Assembly (NCBI GenBank): GCA_003210895.1
Contig: QCUB01000014.1
Coordinates: 1 to 34,880 of the forward strand
Reading direction: 5' to 3'
Source of the DNA: Prochlorococcus sp. AG-676-M04
GTDB lineage: Bacteria; Cyanobacteriota; Cyanobacteriia; PCC-6307; Cyanobiaceae
Length of the DNA stretch: 34,880 nt
Shown: positions 7,678 to 17,053 of the stretch, in pieces
Layout: each line of letters begins with the position of its first letter
Numbering within the stretch: position 1 is the first letter of the stretch
Notes under the pieces: generated by a model
Databases searched by the model: none
The model's input: only the letters and a program-made list of their open reading frames with translations
Told to the model about the DNA's origin: nothing
Made by a program: the position numbers and the translations under genes

Positions 7678-8865
7678 ATGGCTCAACTAGAGACTAGAAC
7701 AGAACCGATGGTGGTCAACTTTGGCCCTCATCATCCATCTATGCATGGCGTTTTGAGGTTAGTTGTAACCCTTGATGGCGAGAATGTAATAGATTGTGAG
7801 CCCGTAATTGGATATTTGCATAGAGGGATGGAAAAGATAGCTGAAAATAGGACAAACGTTATGTATGTACCTTATGTAAGCAGAATGGATTATGCTGCTG
7901 GAATGTTTTATGAAGCTATTGTAGTAAATGCCCCAGAGAGATTAGCGAATATTGTTGTACCTAAAAGGGCTAGTTATATAAGAGTTCTAATGTTGGAACT
8001 TAATAGAATTGCAAATCATCTTTTATGGCTAGGTCCATTTTTAGCAGATGTAGGAGCTCAAACCCCATTCTTTTATATCTTTAGAGAAAGAGAGATGATT
8101 TATGACCTTTGGGAAGCTGCTACTGGACAAAGATTGATAAATAATAATTTTTTTAGAATAGGAGGTGTCGCTTGTGATTTGCCTTATGGATGGTTAGATA
8201 AATGTATTGATTTTTGTGATTGGTTTGCTCCCAAGATCGATGAATATGAAAAATTAATAACAAATAATCCCATATTCAAAAAAAGAATTGAAGGTCTTGG
8301 AACTATAGAAAGAGATCAAGCAATTAATTGGTCACTTTCTGGACCAATGCTTAGGGCCTCTGGAGTCTCTTGGGATTTGAGGAAAGTTGATAGTTATGAA
8401 TGTTATGACGATTTTGAATGGGAAATTGCTTCAGAAAAAGAAGGTGATTGTTACGCCAGATATAGAGTCCGAGTCCAAGAAATGAGACAATCGTTAAAAA
8501 TTATTCGTCAAGCATGCGAAATGATTCCTGGAGGTCCAACAGAAAATTTAGAAGCTAAACGTATGTCTACAGAGGATAAAAAAAGTGCAATATTTGGTAT
8601 GGACTATCAATATGTAGCTAAGAAAGTTGCGCCAACTTTTAAGATCCCTAATGGGGAATTATATACAAGATTAGAATCTGGGAAAGGTGAAATAGGAGTT
8701 TTTATTCAAGGAAATAATGAAGTTACACCATGGAGATTTAAAATTAGAGCTGCTGATTTAAATAATCTTCAAATATTGCCTCACATACTAAAGGGAGCCA
8801 AGATAGCCGATATTATGGCAATTCTTGGCTCAATTGATGTCATTATGGGTTCTGTAGACAGGTAA
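7678..8865 (+). CDS. ndhH: NAD(P)H-quinone oxidoreductase subunit H
   Basis: NdhH is the 49-kDa-type subunit of the thylakoid NDH-1 complex, lining the quinone pocket and used in cyclic electron flow, respiration and CO2 uptake. The 395-residue protein has the N-terminal [17 protein letters not shown] and the quinone-site segments YLHRGMEK and [11 protein letters not shown]. The C-terminal [17 protein letters not shown]-type end is also present (here [12 protein letters not shown] then IMGSVDR). The NiFe-hydrogenase cysteines are absent, as expected. The start is ATG at 7678, with GAGG upstream at a long spacing (7663-7666). The thioesterase gene follows after 8 bp and is probably co-transcribed. 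Confidence 0.98.
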   Translation: MAQLETRTEPMVVNFGPHHPSMHGVLRLVVTLDGENVIDCEPVIGYLHRGMEKIAENRTNVMYVPYVSRMDYAAGMFYEAIVVNAPERLANIVVPKRASYIRVLMLELNRIANHLLWLGPFLADVGAQTPFFYIFREREMIYDLWEAATGQRLINNNFFRIGGVACDLPYGWLDKCIDFCDWFAPKIDEYEKLITNNPIFKKRIEGLGTIERDQAINWSLSGPMLRASGVSWDLRKVDSYECYDDFEWEIASEKEGDCYARYRVRVQEMRQSLKIIRQACEMIPGGPTENLEAKRMSTEDKKSAIFGMDYQYVAKKVAPTFKIPNGELYTRLESGKGEIGVFIQGNNEVTPWRFKIRAADLNNLQILPHILKGAKIADIMAILGSIDVIMGSVDR

Positions 8866-8873
8866 ACCTTTTA

Positions 8874-9326
8874 ATGAAACCTAAAAATTGGTTATTTTTA
8901 AAAAGGAAAGTAAGGTTTGGTGATTGTGACTCAGCTGGAGTAATACATTTTCATAACCTTTTAAGATGGGCGCATGAAAGTTGGGAAGAAAGTATTGATA
9001 TATATGGTATTCCTAATCAAGATATTTTTCCGAATGCTAGTTCTCACAAAAATCAAATTATATGTCCCATAGTTAATTGTGAAGCCAATTTTTTATCACC
9101 TATTAAAATAGGTGATTTACTTTTAATTAGGATATTCCCCATAAAAATTAATAATCACTTATTTCAAGTAAATACTTTTTTTTTAAAGGATGAAATTAAT
9201 GTTGCAGAGGGAAAAATTATCCATTGTTCTTTAGATGCTGATTCAAAATTGAAAGTTAAATTGCCTGATCAACTCGAAAGGTGGATAGAGGCATCCAATA
9301 TAAATACGAATTTAAAAGAGTGTTAA
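8874..9326 (+). CDS. menI: 1,4-dihydroxy-2-naphthoyl-CoA thioesterase
   Basis: This 150-residue 4HBT-type hotdog thioesterase probably hydrolyses DHNA-CoA to DHNA in phylloquinone synthesis, as Slr0204 does in Synechocystis. The N-terminal motif [14 protein letters not shown] contains the family's catalytic Asp (D17). It is followed by the [14 protein letters not shown] helix and a [17 protein letters not shown] strand. The substrate assignment rests on the family and on the location beside menE, menC, menA and menF. Other 4HBT acyl-CoA substrates cannot be excluded from sequence alone. It overlaps no gene, follows ndhH closely, and converges on menE with a 10-bp gap. Confidence 0.85.
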   Translation: MKPKNWLFLKRKVRFGDCDSAGVIHFHNLLRWAHESWEESIDIYGIPNQDIFPNASSHKNQIICPIVNCEANFLSPIKIGDLLLIRIFPIKINNHLFQVNTFFLKDEINVAEGKIIHCSLDADSKLKVKLPDQLERWIEASNINTNLKEC

Positions 9327-9336
9327 TTATTGTGAG

Positions 9337-10545
9337 TTAATATTTTTCAAATGTGTAATTTGATTTTTTAATATAATCTGATTGATTTTTACCAATACTC
9401 CAGGTTTCAGGCCTTTCATGTTTTGGCCAATTTTTAGAAAAGTTTTTTAATAGTTTTAATGAATATTCAATACTTGTTTTACTAGTTTGTTTTTTGAAAT
9501 AAATGATGATTTTAATTTTATTTCCCCATTCTTTATTAGGTATATTTGAAATCATAAAATTTTCTATTGGTATTTTTTCATTTAAGATAAATTCACTTAA
9601 TCGTAATTTAATTACTTCTGGAAAAACTGTTTCACCTCCAGAATTAAAAGCATTGTCTATTCTGCTAATAAATTTCAAATAAAAAGAATTATTCAATTCT
9701 TGGATCTCTCCGAAATCACTGCTTTCCCACCAACCATTTTTATCTTTGAAATTTTTAGTTTTAGAATTTTCAAGTAATTCAATTCCTATTCTTTCTGATT
9801 TGATTTGGATTAAACCTTTTTTACTAATTTTTAAATTTACATCACATAGTATTTCTCCAACATTATCAATTCCTTCTAAAAATTCCTTAGGTTTTAAGCT
9901 TGTAACCATAGCTGCAGTTTCAGTTGATCCGTAACAGGGCGCTAAATTTATTTTTTCTACTCTGCATTTTCTAGAAGTTTCACTAGATATAGATGCACCA
10001 CCAATCCAAATTAAATCAAAAATCTTTAACCAATTAATCCCATCTTTTTCAGATAAAAGTCTTTTTAATTGTGTTGGAACTAATGATGTTATAAGATGTT
10101 GCCTTTCTTTTTTTATCTCATTAGTAAAGACTAATAATTCCTTGGTTTTTTTAATTAATGAAGGAGAAATATTGATATGGTCACAACTCCATATTTTGCT
10201 TCTAAAAAGTGGCATTAATCCACTGATATGATTCAAAGGTAAAGTATTAAAAATTAAACAGTTTTGTAATTTAAATCCTTGTTTTTCAAGCCAAATTCCT
10301 GATGCCCTAGCAGATGAATTGAGATTTTCTAAACTATGAATGCATTTTCTAGGCTTTCCACTACTTCCACTACTATTTAAGATAATTGTAGGTCCAGTTA
10401 TATCAATTGTCTCTAATATTTCTTCGGTTTTATAAGATTTATTTTTTATATAGGTTATTTTTTTGTCTTTTATATTTTCAAGAATTTTTTTTATAGATTC
10501 TTTTTCATTATTTTCAACTTCAATAATATCAATTTTATTTTTCAT
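9337..10545 (-). CDS. menE: o-succinylbenzoate-CoA ligase
   Basis: MenE activates o-succinylbenzoate to its CoA thioester through an acyl-adenylate. The protein has 402 residues. The P-loop NSSGSSGKPRK is at 57-67, YGSTETAAM at 204-212 and the ESSDFGEI motif at about 273-280. The hinge SRIDNAFNSGGETVFP lies at about 293-308, and a short C-terminal domain carries SIGKNQSDYIKKSNY. It is shorter and more diverged than E. coli MenE. I place the start at ATG 10545, which overlaps the menC stop as ATGA. A TTG at 10557 would add four residues and is less likely. It is the last gene of menA-menC-menE. Confidence 0.92.
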   Translation of the reverse strand: MKNKIDIIEVENNEKESIKKILENIKDKKITYIKNKSYKTEEILETIDITGPTIILNSSGSSGKPRKCIHSLENLNSSARASGIWLEKQGFKLQNCLIFNTLPLNHISGLMPLFRSKIWSCDHINISPSLIKKTKELLVFTNEIKKERQHLITSLVPTQLKRLLSEKDGINWLKIFDLIWIGGASISSETSRKCRVEKINLAPCYGSTETAAMVTSLKPKEFLEGIDNVGEILCDVNLKISKKGLIQIKSERIGIELLENSKTKNFKDKNGWWESSDFGEIQELNNSFYLKFISRIDNAFNSGGETVFPEVIKLRLSEFILNEKIPIENFMISNIPNKEWGNKIKIIIYFKKQTSKTSIEYSLKLLKNFSKNWPKHERPETWSIGKNQSDYIKKSNYTFEKY

Positions 10546-11507
10546 AATTGATCCCAAATCTTTTGAGCATCATTTAGGAAAAGAAAAGAATTAGGATTTT
10601 TCTTCAAAGCTAAACCAGGAACTTTTGGAGTAGGTCCCAATAGCTGCATAGAGGATAAATGAAAAAGCCATCTCCTGCCTATGCCTGTTTCGAAAGAAGT
10701 GCTTAAGGATCTAAAACCTTTTTTTTCTTTTAACTCTTTTAAAAGATTCATAGGATTCCTTTCTTGAGAAGGTCTTCGAATTTGCCAACCATCCCATTCA
10801 TTAATCAAATATGGATATTTTAATAGTGATTCATCCAACGCAATTGGCATCCTTTTATTAAGTTCTCTTAAACCCTCAATATCATCTTTAGAAAGAGGTT
10901 GTTCTATCCAATCTATATTTTCAATATCTTTCAAAATATCAACCCATCTATTAGCTATTTCTCTTTTCCAAGATCCATTCGCATCTATTCTTAATTTAAT
11001 ATTACTTCTTAAATGATTTAGTACCTCTATTAGAGTTTTTTCTTCAAGGGAATTATCATGAATGCCTACTTTCCATTTAATGGTGAGTGATTTTCTATTC
11101 AAAAGTTTATTACCTTTTAATAGTATTAATTCTTGAAGGGCATTAGAAGAATTTAAAAGTATAGCTGTTTGATCAATTTCATTAAAGTAATAATTTTCCT
11201 TAAAATTTATTTTTCTTTCAATTTCAGCTAATGCAGAGTTGATTGCTGATTGAATGCATGGGTGATAACTATTTATTAACTTAGATATATTTTTTGAATT
11301 TACGTATTTGGGAATCTGATTTAATTGTATTTGACATTTATCTAAATCTTTTTTTCTTAAAGGGTTTACTTCTCCAAAACCAACTTCCTTTTCCATATTT
11401 TTTAGTTTAATTATCCAGCCAGATTTATATGTATATGTTGTATTTGAATTATCCACCTTCGAAGATAATTTAAAGAAAAAAGATTTTTTTTTAAAAGTTA
11501 AGTTCAT
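10542..11507 (-). CDS. menC: o-succinylbenzoate synthase
   Basis: MenC dehydrates SHCHC to o-succinylbenzoate and belongs to the enolase superfamily. In 321 residues it carries the expected catalytic set: the K144-W-K146 pair, metal ligands D175 (LRIDANGSW), E202 (WIEQPL) and D225 (ALDESL), and the C-terminal SFETGIGRRWL region. The N-terminal capping domain is strongly diverged and basic. Its ATG overlaps the menA stop by four bases (ATGA), and its own TGA overlaps the menE ATG in the same way. This indicates translational coupling across the operon. Confidence 0.93.
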   Translation of the reverse strand: MNLTFKKKSFFFKLSSKVDNSNTTYTYKSGWIIKLKNMEKEVGFGEVNPLRKKDLDKCQIQLNQIPKYVNSKNISKLINSYHPCIQSAINSALAEIERKINFKENYYFNEIDQTAILLNSSNALQELILLKGNKLLNRKSLTIKWKVGIHDNSLEEKTLIEVLNHLRSNIKLRIDANGSWKREIANRWVDILKDIENIDWIEQPLSKDDIEGLRELNKRMPIALDESLLKYPYLINEWDGWQIRRPSQERNPMNLLKELKEKKGFRSLSTSFETGIGRRWLFHLSSMQLLGPTPKVPGLALKKNPNSFLFLNDAQKIWDQL

Positions 11508-12421
11508 TTAAAAATCAAGTAATTTATAATTAATCCGATTATTAATCCAATACCATTTAGCGTTTGAAATTTGATAGCAATAAATTTACAATTTTTTATT
11601 GCTTCAGGTTTGTTATATGAATATTTCAACAAATTTATAAGCTTTAATGATTGTGGAAAACTTATAAGAAAAAGAACACAAAGTATCGGAATAAATCCAT
11701 TAATTATTATAAAAAGTTGGAAAAAATAAATTATAAAAACTATCCAAGGGATAATTTTAGCTCCTTTTTTCGCTCCTAAACGAACTAAAGGTGAATTTTT
11801 ACCATGTTCTTCATCTTCTTTGATCTGATGAAAATGAGAGCAAAATAGTACTAGTGTAGTTGCCAATGACGATCCTGAGCCAAGTAATAATGACTCTTTC
11901 CAAGGAATAGAAATCATGTATATATCTGATGGATTTAATGCAATTAAAGCGGCAGAGTAAGCTAAGGGGCCAAAAGCTAACCAACATAATGGTTCTCCTA
12001 AACCCTCGTACCCTAAACGGAAAGGTGGTCCTTGATATAAATATCCTAAGAAGCAGCAAGCGCCAACCAATATAATTACATTTATGCTTGTCGAAATTGA
12101 AATAATGGCAATTATTAATAATCCAATCAATAGAGATGTATAAGCGGTAATTGAAACTATTGTTTTACTTCGCACAAGATTTACAATGGAATGAAATTTA
12201 AATTCATCAATTCCTGTTTCTGAATCAAATAAATCATTAGTTAGATTTTCCCAAATTAGTATTAATATTGCAGCGATTGTGAATGCTATTAAATTAGATA
12301 TTTTGACATTTTTGAAAGAGTTGAGGGTATAAGCTCCTGAAATAAAAACTGGTAAAATTGCTACTGAATAAAGAGGCCATTTTATAGCTTGTTTCCATAA
12401 GCTTTTATTTCTTTCATTCAT
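11504..12421 (-). CDS. menA: 1,4-dihydroxy-2-naphthoate phytyltransferase
   Basis: MenA joins a prenyl (phytyl) chain to DHNA with loss of CO2, the membrane step of phylloquinone synthesis. The 305-residue protein is a UbiA-family integral membrane enzyme. The first Asp-rich motif NLTNDLFDSETGID lies at about 59-72. A second polar motif region lies around HQIKEDEEHGKNS. About eight or nine hydrophobic helices fill the rest. It is the first gene of the - strand men operon, with its start 98 bp from menF, which is divergent. The product should act in the thylakoid or cytoplasmic membrane to supply the A1 cofactor of photosystem I. Confidence 0.94.
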   Translation of the reverse strand: MNERNKSLWKQAIKWPLYSVAILPVFISGAYTLNSFKNVKISNLIAFTIAAILILIWENLTNDLFDSETGIDEFKFHSIVNLVRSKTIVSITAYTSLLIGLLIIAIISISTSINVIILVGACCFLGYLYQGPPFRLGYEGLGEPLCWLAFGPLAYSAALIALNPSDIYMISIPWKESLLLGSGSSLATTLVLFCSHFHQIKEDEEHGKNSPLVRLGAKKGAKIIPWIVFIIYFFQLFIIINGFIPILCVLFLISFPQSLKLINLLKYSYNKPEAIKNCKFIAIKFQTLNGIGLIIGLIINYLIFK

Positions 12422-12519
12422 TATTAATGCAGTTAAGAAAAACTATAATTATTAAATATAGTTTATAAATTGAGTTACATTTTTTACTTTAATGCATGAT
12501 TTTTAGTTATTTTCAATAA
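12422..12519. promoter_or_regulatory. bidirectional menA / menF promoter region with symmetric TATAGT boxes
   Basis: The 98-bp divergent region contains a perfect 7-bp inverted repeat, AACTATA (12441-12447) and TATAGTT (12457-12463), separated by 9 bp. Read outward, it places a TATAGT box on each strand: 12457-12462 towards menF and 12447-12442 towards menA. An overlapping TATAAT lies at 12444-12449 on the + strand. The arms could be back-to-back -10 elements or a dyad operator. Confidence 0.45.
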
Positions 12520-12522
12520 GTG

Positions 12523-13920
12523 ATGAAAAATAATTTAAACTTTTCAGATTTTTTAAAAGGTGTTTTTTCCAATTTCGATAAGAAAGGGGTAAATTCTGGA
12601 TTAGTAAGTATTTGTATTGAGATACCTTATGTTGATTTATTTGATTTATATGGATTTTTTATTGATAAATATTCTTTTTCTTCTTTTTGGGAAGAGGATA
12701 ATAAAATGTCATATATAGCTCTTGAGAAATGTAAATATTTAACTTTAGAAGGGCCTGCAAAATTTAAAGTAGCGAAAGAATTTAACTCTGAGAACTTTAA
12801 TAATTTAATAAATTTGACTGATGAATCGAATACCTCTGCGCTTTCAAAAATAATTTATTTTTTTTCCTTTTCGGAGAATCTAAAGAAAAAATATTCTTTA
12901 TGTGAGGTTCCTGGTTTAGAGGTTATTTTACCTAAAATATTGATTATTAAAAATAAAAAGAATTGTTGGTTAAGAATAAATGCCCATGTCGAAGGTAAAT
13001 CTTCCTTGAGGACATTAATTGAAGAACTTTGGTTAATAAGGGATCAGATTTTAAATTCAAAATATCAAAAATGTAAAAATAGTTTTGATTATCCTACGAT
13101 GAATTATTTTTTGAATTCTTTAGAATTATCAAATAATAATCTGAAGCAATTAATAAATAAGGGAATTCAATTAGTAGAGGAAGGTAACCTAGAAAAGATA
13201 GTTTTAGCTTCAAGAGTCAAAATAAAATTTAAAAATAAATTAAATTTAATAAATATTTTGAAAAAACTAAAAACTAATCAACCAAATACTTGTAGATATG
13301 TTTGGAGGAGAAATAGTAAAGATATTATATTTGGGGCATCGCCAGAAAAATTATTTTCTTTTAGGAAGCCTGATTTGATTTTAGAAGCTATTGCTGGAAC
13401 AATATCAAATGATTTAAATCCGGATTCTCTTTTGGAAAGCTCTAAGGATATTAAAGAGCATAATTATGTAATACAGTATTTAATCAAATGTCTGGGAGTT
13501 TTAAAGATTAATAACTATACAAAAAGTTCATTAAAGGTAACTTCTTTTGGAGATATTTCTCATTTACAAACTTTAATTTACTCCAAGATTCATAACATAT
13601 GCCCTTTTGATTTACTTAGAGTTTTGCATCCATCTCCTGCAGTCTGCGGATCTCCTAAAAAGGAAGCAATGAATTGGATAAACACACTTGAATCATTTTC
13701 TAGAGGAAATTATGCTTCCCCAATAGGGTGGGTAGATTCTGAAGGAAATTCAGAATTCAGAGTAGCTATAAGAGGAGCACGTTATATTGATCGAAATCTC
13801 GAATTTACGGCTGGTTCAGGGTTAGTAAAAGGTTCTATCTCGAACAAAGAAATTGAGGAGATTAAACTTAAATTTAAATCTTTAGTGAAGGAAATATTTT
13901 TTACCAAAACTACTAAATAA
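12523..13920 (+). CDS. menF: isochorismate synthase
   Basis: MenF converts chorismate to isochorismate, the entry step of phylloquinone synthesis. The 465-residue protein has a diverged N-terminal half. Its chorismate-binding C-terminal half shows [63 protein letters not shown] and AGSGLVKGS. These mark an isochorismate/salicylate synthase rather than anthranilate synthase TrpE, because the trp-specific inhibitor motif is absent. I use ATG 12523; a GTG at 12520 directly before it would add one residue. The 3' end overlaps gshB by 8 bp on the other strand. Confidence 0.93.
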   Translation: MKNNLNFSDFLKGVFSNFDKKGVNSGLVSICIEIPYVDLFDLYGFFIDKYSFSSFWEEDNKMSYIALEKCKYLTLEGPAKFKVAKEFNSENFNNLINLTDESNTSALSKIIYFFSFSENLKKKYSLCEVPGLEVILPKILIIKNKKNCWLRINAHVEGKSSLRTLIEELWLIRDQILNSKYQKCKNSFDYPTMNYFLNSLELSNNNLKQLINKGIQLVEEGNLEKIVLASRVKIKFKNKLNLINILKKLKTNQPNTCRYVWRRNSKDIIFGASPEKLFSFRKPDLILEAIAGTISNDLNPDSLLESSKDIKEHNYVIQYLIKCLGVLKINNYTKSSLKVTSFGDISHLQTLIYSKIHNICPFDLLRVLHPSPAVCGSPKKEAMNWINTLESFSRGNYASPIGWVDSEGNSEFRVAIRGARYIDRNLEFTAGSGLVKGSISNKEIEEIKLKFKSLVKEIFFTKTTK

Positions 13921-14836
13921 TTGCTAATAATTTTTCTATTACTTGATCTGAAACCCTATTGTTAGATAAATTTTCTATCTCTCTTAATCCTGTTGGACTT
14001 GTTACATTAATTTCACTAAGCATCCCATTTATTACATCTATACCAACAAAGAATAAACCTTCATCTTTGAAATGTTGAGATAACTCAGTACAAATTTTTT
14101 TTTCTTTAGCTGTTAGTTTTGTTTTTTCTGCTTTACCTCCCATAGCTAAATTACTCCTAAAGTCCCCACCTTGAGGAATTCTATTAATTAATCCAATTGG
14201 CTCACCATTAACAATAATTATTCTTTTATCTCCTTCTTTTACTTCGGGAATGAATTTTTGCATCATTACAGGTAACTCTTCTTGCGATGTTATTAATTCA
14301 ATCATTGCTTTAATACATGGAGAATCCTTAGTTAGACGAATAACGCCTTGACCTCCTTTGCCGCCAAGTGGCTTAACAACAACATCATGATTAATTTGTG
14401 CAAAATTAATAAGGTCTTTTACTTTACTTGCGACTATTGTTGGAGCCATTAAATGGCTATACCTCAATGCTCCTAATTTTTCGTTCCAAGCACGTAATGA
14501 GGAAGGCTTATTTATAACTTTCACTCCTTTTCTTTCGGCCACTTCCAAAAGATGAGTTGCATATAAATATCCCTCATTTACTGGGGGATCTTTTCTCATC
14601 CAAATACAATTAAATTCAGCAAGAGGGATACATTTATTTTCTTTAAAAGAAACCCAAGGACACACTTCAGATCTTAAGGAAGATGCCCATACTTCATCTC
14701 CTCTTGCCTCTAGATCTTGAGGAGTACAAGTCCATACTTCTATCTTTTTCTTAGAAGAAGCTTGCATTAATGCTGCAGATGAATCTTTTAATGGATTTAT
14801 ATTTTTTATTGGGTCAACTACAAATAAAAATTTCAT
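13913..14836 (-). CDS. gshB: glutathione synthetase
   Basis: GshB joins gamma-glutamylcysteine and glycine using ATP. The 307-residue ATP-grasp protein has the N-terminal [20 protein letters not shown] segment and the substrate-loop region [10 protein letters not shown]. The glycine-rich loop [10 protein letters not shown] lies at about 155-164, and the metal-binding end [16 protein letters not shown] is present. It is full length. It lies 5 bp downstream of grxC in the same direction, an operon that pairs glutathione synthesis with a glutathione-dependent redoxin. The last 8 bp overlap the 3' end of menF. Confidence 0.97.
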   Translation of the reverse strand: MKFLFVVDPIKNINPLKDSSAALMQASSKKKIEVWTCTPQDLEARGDEVWASSLRSEVCPWVSFKENKCIPLAEFNCIWMRKDPPVNEGYLYATHLLEVAERKGVKVINKPSSLRAWNEKLGALRYSHLMAPTIVASKVKDLINFAQINHDVVVKPLGGKGGQGVIRLTKDSPCIKAMIELITSQEELPVMMQKFIPEVKEGDKRIIIVNGEPIGLINRIPQGGDFRSNLAMGGKAEKTKLTAKEKKICTELSQHFKDEGLFFVGIDVINGMLSEINVTSPTGLREIENLSNNRVSDQVIEKLLAII

Positions 14837-14841
14837 ATTAT

Positions 14842-15096
14842 TTAATTTAGTAATAAGTCCAGTTTTTCCTCTTTTTCTAATTCATAAAGTTCGTCACAAC
14901 CTCCAATACTTTTGTCATCAATAAAAATTTGAGGAACTGTTCTTTTGCCATTAGCTCTCTCCATCATAAGTTTCCTTGCATTATCATCGCCATCTATTTT
15001 ATGTTCTGTAAAAGTTATATTTTTTTTCTCAAGTAATGATTTTGCCCGAATACAGAACGGGCAAAATCGCCAAGTATAAATTTCAACTTTAGACAT
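14842..15096 (-). CDS. grxC: glutaredoxin 3
   Basis: This is an 84-residue dithiol glutaredoxin. Its active site is C12-P-F-C15 (the classical form is CPYC), followed by the cis-Pro region [22 protein letters not shown], whose GG-CD motif binds glutathione. It reduces protein disulfides and glutathione mixed disulfides in the cytosol. It is the first gene of grxC-gshB. Its start ATG at 15096 lies 76 bp from the TTG start of prfB, which is divergent. Confidence 0.96.
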   Translation of the reverse strand: MSKVEIYTWRFCPFCIRAKSLLEKKNITFTEHKIDGDDNARKLMMERANGKRTVPQIFIDDKSIGGCDELYELEKEEKLDLLLN

Positions 15097-15172
15097 TTTT
15101 TTAAAAAATTATTTACTTTATACTATTAAATAAAAGTGCTTGTTAGATTATAAATAACAATTAAATTCTATT
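15097..15172. promoter_or_regulatory. divergent grxC / prfB promoter region
   Basis: Candidate -10 boxes on the + strand are TATACT at 15119-15124 and TATAAA at 15149-15154. The first would give prfB a leader of about 40 bases. No ribosome-binding site of normal strength is visible before the TTG start. Confidence 0.3.
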
Positions 15173-16295
15173 TTGATAGATATAACAGAATTTAAAAAAG
15201 ATCTTTCAGAGTTAACCAAGCGCCTGGGAAATGCTCAGGATTGTCTTTGACGTCCCCAGTTTATTAGCTAAGAGAAAAGAATTAGAGCAAATTGCAGCTC
15301 AGCCAGAATTCTGGGGTAATCAGGCAGATGCAAAAAAACATATGCTTAATCTTGATGATGTTAGAGATCAACTTCAATTATTAGATAAATGGAAAATGTT
15401 CATTTCTGATGCTGAAGCTTCTCTTGAGCTTTATTCCTTAGAGCCTGAAGAAGAAATGATTGTTGAGTCACATCAAGGGTTAGTAACTTTAAGAGAGAAT
15501 TTGGATAAGTGGGAATTCGAAAGATTATTATGTGGTGAATATGATAAAGAAGCTGCTATTATCTCCATTAATGCTGGTGCAGGTGGCACTGATGCACAAG
15601 ATTGGGTGGAAGTACTATTAAGAATGTATTCAAGATGGGCAGATAATAATGGAATGAGCTTAGAAATTAATGATTTATCTGATGGAGAGGAAGCAGGTAT
15701 TAAAAGCGTTACTTTTGAAGTTAATGGTAAATATGCTTATGGTTATCTTCAAAATGAAAAAGGTACTCATAGATTAGTAAGAATTTCACCATTTAATGCT
15801 AATGGTAAAAGACAAACTAGTTTTGCTGGAGTTGAGGTCATGCCTAAATTAGATCAAAGTATTTCATTAGATATTCCTGATAAAGATTTAGAAATTACAA
15901 CTAGTAGATCAGGCGGAGCTGGAGGACAAAACGTTAATAAGGTAGAAACAGCAGTAAGAATTGTACATTTGCCTTCAGGAATCGCTGTAAGATGCACTCA
16001 AGAGAGATCTCAGTTACAAAATAAGGAGAAAGCAATGTTATTGCTTAAAGCTAAATTATTAGTAATAGCTAAAGAACAAAGAGCTGCTGAAATATCTGAT
16101 ATTAAAGGTGATATTGTTGAAGCTGCATGGGGTAATCAAATTAGAAATTATGTTTTTCATCCCTATCAAATGGTCAAAGATTTAAGAACTATGCAAGAGA
16201 CTAATGATCTAGATGGTGTTCTTAATGGTGGGTTAGATCAATTTATTCATGAATTATTACGTATAAATATTCATTCTAAAGAGTCTATTAAATAA
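15173..16295 (+). CDS. prfB: peptide chain release factor 2, programmed +1 frameshift
   Basis: RF2 ends translation at UGA and UAA. The frame from TTG 15173 gives 25 codons ending in CTT, then an in-frame TGA (15248-15250). Skipping T15248 continues into the long frame to 16295 (codons 15173-15247, then 15249-16295). The joined protein has 373 residues, and its N-terminus ([20 protein letters not shown], then DVPS) matches the RF2 family. In the joined numbering the stop-reading SPF is 205-207 and the catalytic GGQ is 250-252, as in E. coli RF2. The ATG at 15231 is only a chance codon in the second frame. First gene of a + strand run. Confidence 0.96.
15237..15251 (+). promoter_or_regulatory. 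prfB autoregulatory +1 frameshift site
   Basis: The slippery CTT TGA C (15245-15251) is identical to that of E. coli prfB. An AGGA at 15237-15240 can pair with anti-Shine-Dalgarno, but it is shorter than the AGGGGG of E. coli and sits one base closer to the CTT. When RF2 is scarce, the slow UGA lets the ribosome slip from CUU to UUU and make full-length RF2. Confidence 0.92.
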
Positions 16296-16299
16296 ATTT

Positions 16300-16482
16300 A
16301 TGGCAAATAAAAACGAAAATTTAGAAAAAAAAGTTTCTTCTCCTAGTTTTATAAAACTAGCTATGAGAAATATGGTAAGGAAAGGTTCTAAAAGTATTTC
16401 TCATTTTTCAATTACTTTTTTAATTTTGATCGCACTTTTAATTTTAATAGCTACTTTAGGAAAGCCTAATATGCCTGTTTAA
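16300..16482 (+). CDS. DUF3285 small membrane protein
   Basis: This 60-residue protein lies 4 bp after prfB and 7 bp before ybeY. A polar, basic N-terminal half ([18 protein letters not shown]) is followed by one hydrophobic helix ([20 protein letters not shown]) and a short tail. It matches the DUF3285 proteins found in cyanobacteria, for which I know no function. The topology is probably a single-pass membrane protein with the basic end in the cytosol. The tight spacing suggests translation coupled to prfB and ybeY. Confidence 0.87.
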   Translation: MANKNENLEKKVSSPSFIKLAMRNMVRKGSKSISHFSITFLILIALLILIATLGKPNMPV

Positions 16483-16489
16483 TGAAAGT

Positions 16490-17032
16490 ATGTATCAAAA
16501 AGAATTATATGACTTACAAATAGATTTAGTTTTTAAATGTAATGATTTTTCTGATTTAACAGATCTTTTTCTAAATAAGCCAGATAATCTTATTTTTGAA
16601 TCTGGTTTTTGGGAAGAAGTATTATTGTGTTGGATTAAAATAATTCTAGATGAAAAAAATACTTCTTTCCCAAATTTTATTTTAGACAAAAAAAGTTTTT
16701 CATTAAGTTTGCAGATTATCAATGATAATGAAATTTCTTCTATTAATCAAAAGTGGATGAATAAATCTGGTCCAACTGATGTTTTATCTTTCCCAATTAT
16801 TTCCGATGATGATATTACTAAAGATTTAAATTTTATTGAATTAGGAGATTTATTTATATCATTAGAAACGGCTTTGCAACAATCCTTAGAATTTAATCAT
16901 TCTATTAAAAGAGAAATGCTCTGGTTAGCAAGTCATGGATTCTTACATCTTTTGGGATGGGAACATAATGATGATTATGAATTAGATAATATGTTAAATT
17001 TTCAAGAATATTTAATTTCAAAATTAGATTAA
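16490..17032 (+). CDS. ybeY: endoribonuclease YbeY (rRNA maturation factor)
   Basis: YbeY is a zinc RNase used in 16S rRNA 3' maturation and ribosome quality control. The protein has 180 residues. The signature [11 protein letters not shown] gives zinc ligands H149, H153 and H159. It is preceded by the [12 protein letters not shown] motif (about 91-102) and the [10 protein letters not shown] strand. It is longer than E. coli YbeY because of an N-terminal extension of about 30 residues. It lies in the run prfB-DUF3285-ybeY-dgkA, and ybeY beside dgkA is a widely conserved pair in bacteria. Confidence 0.95.
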   Translation: MYQKELYDLQIDLVFKCNDFSDLTDLFLNKPDNLIFESGFWEEVLLCWIKIILDEKNTSFPNFILDKKSFSLSLQIINDNEISSINQKWMNKSGPTDVLSFPIISDDDITKDLNFIELGDLFISLETALQQSLEFNHSIKREMLWLASHGFLHLLGWEHNDDYELDNMLNFQEYLISKLD

Positions 17033-17053
17033 AAATTTCATTAATATACCAAA

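Noticed and set aside
9337-10557. menE starting at TTG 10557
   Set aside because: The ATG at 10545 forms an ATGA overlap with the menC stop, the same arrangement as menA-menC, so the shorter form is preferred.
15231-16295. prfB starting at ATG 15231
   Set aside because: The first six residues of that frame do not match RF2, while the upstream frame joined by a +1 shift at CTT TGA C restores the family N-terminus.
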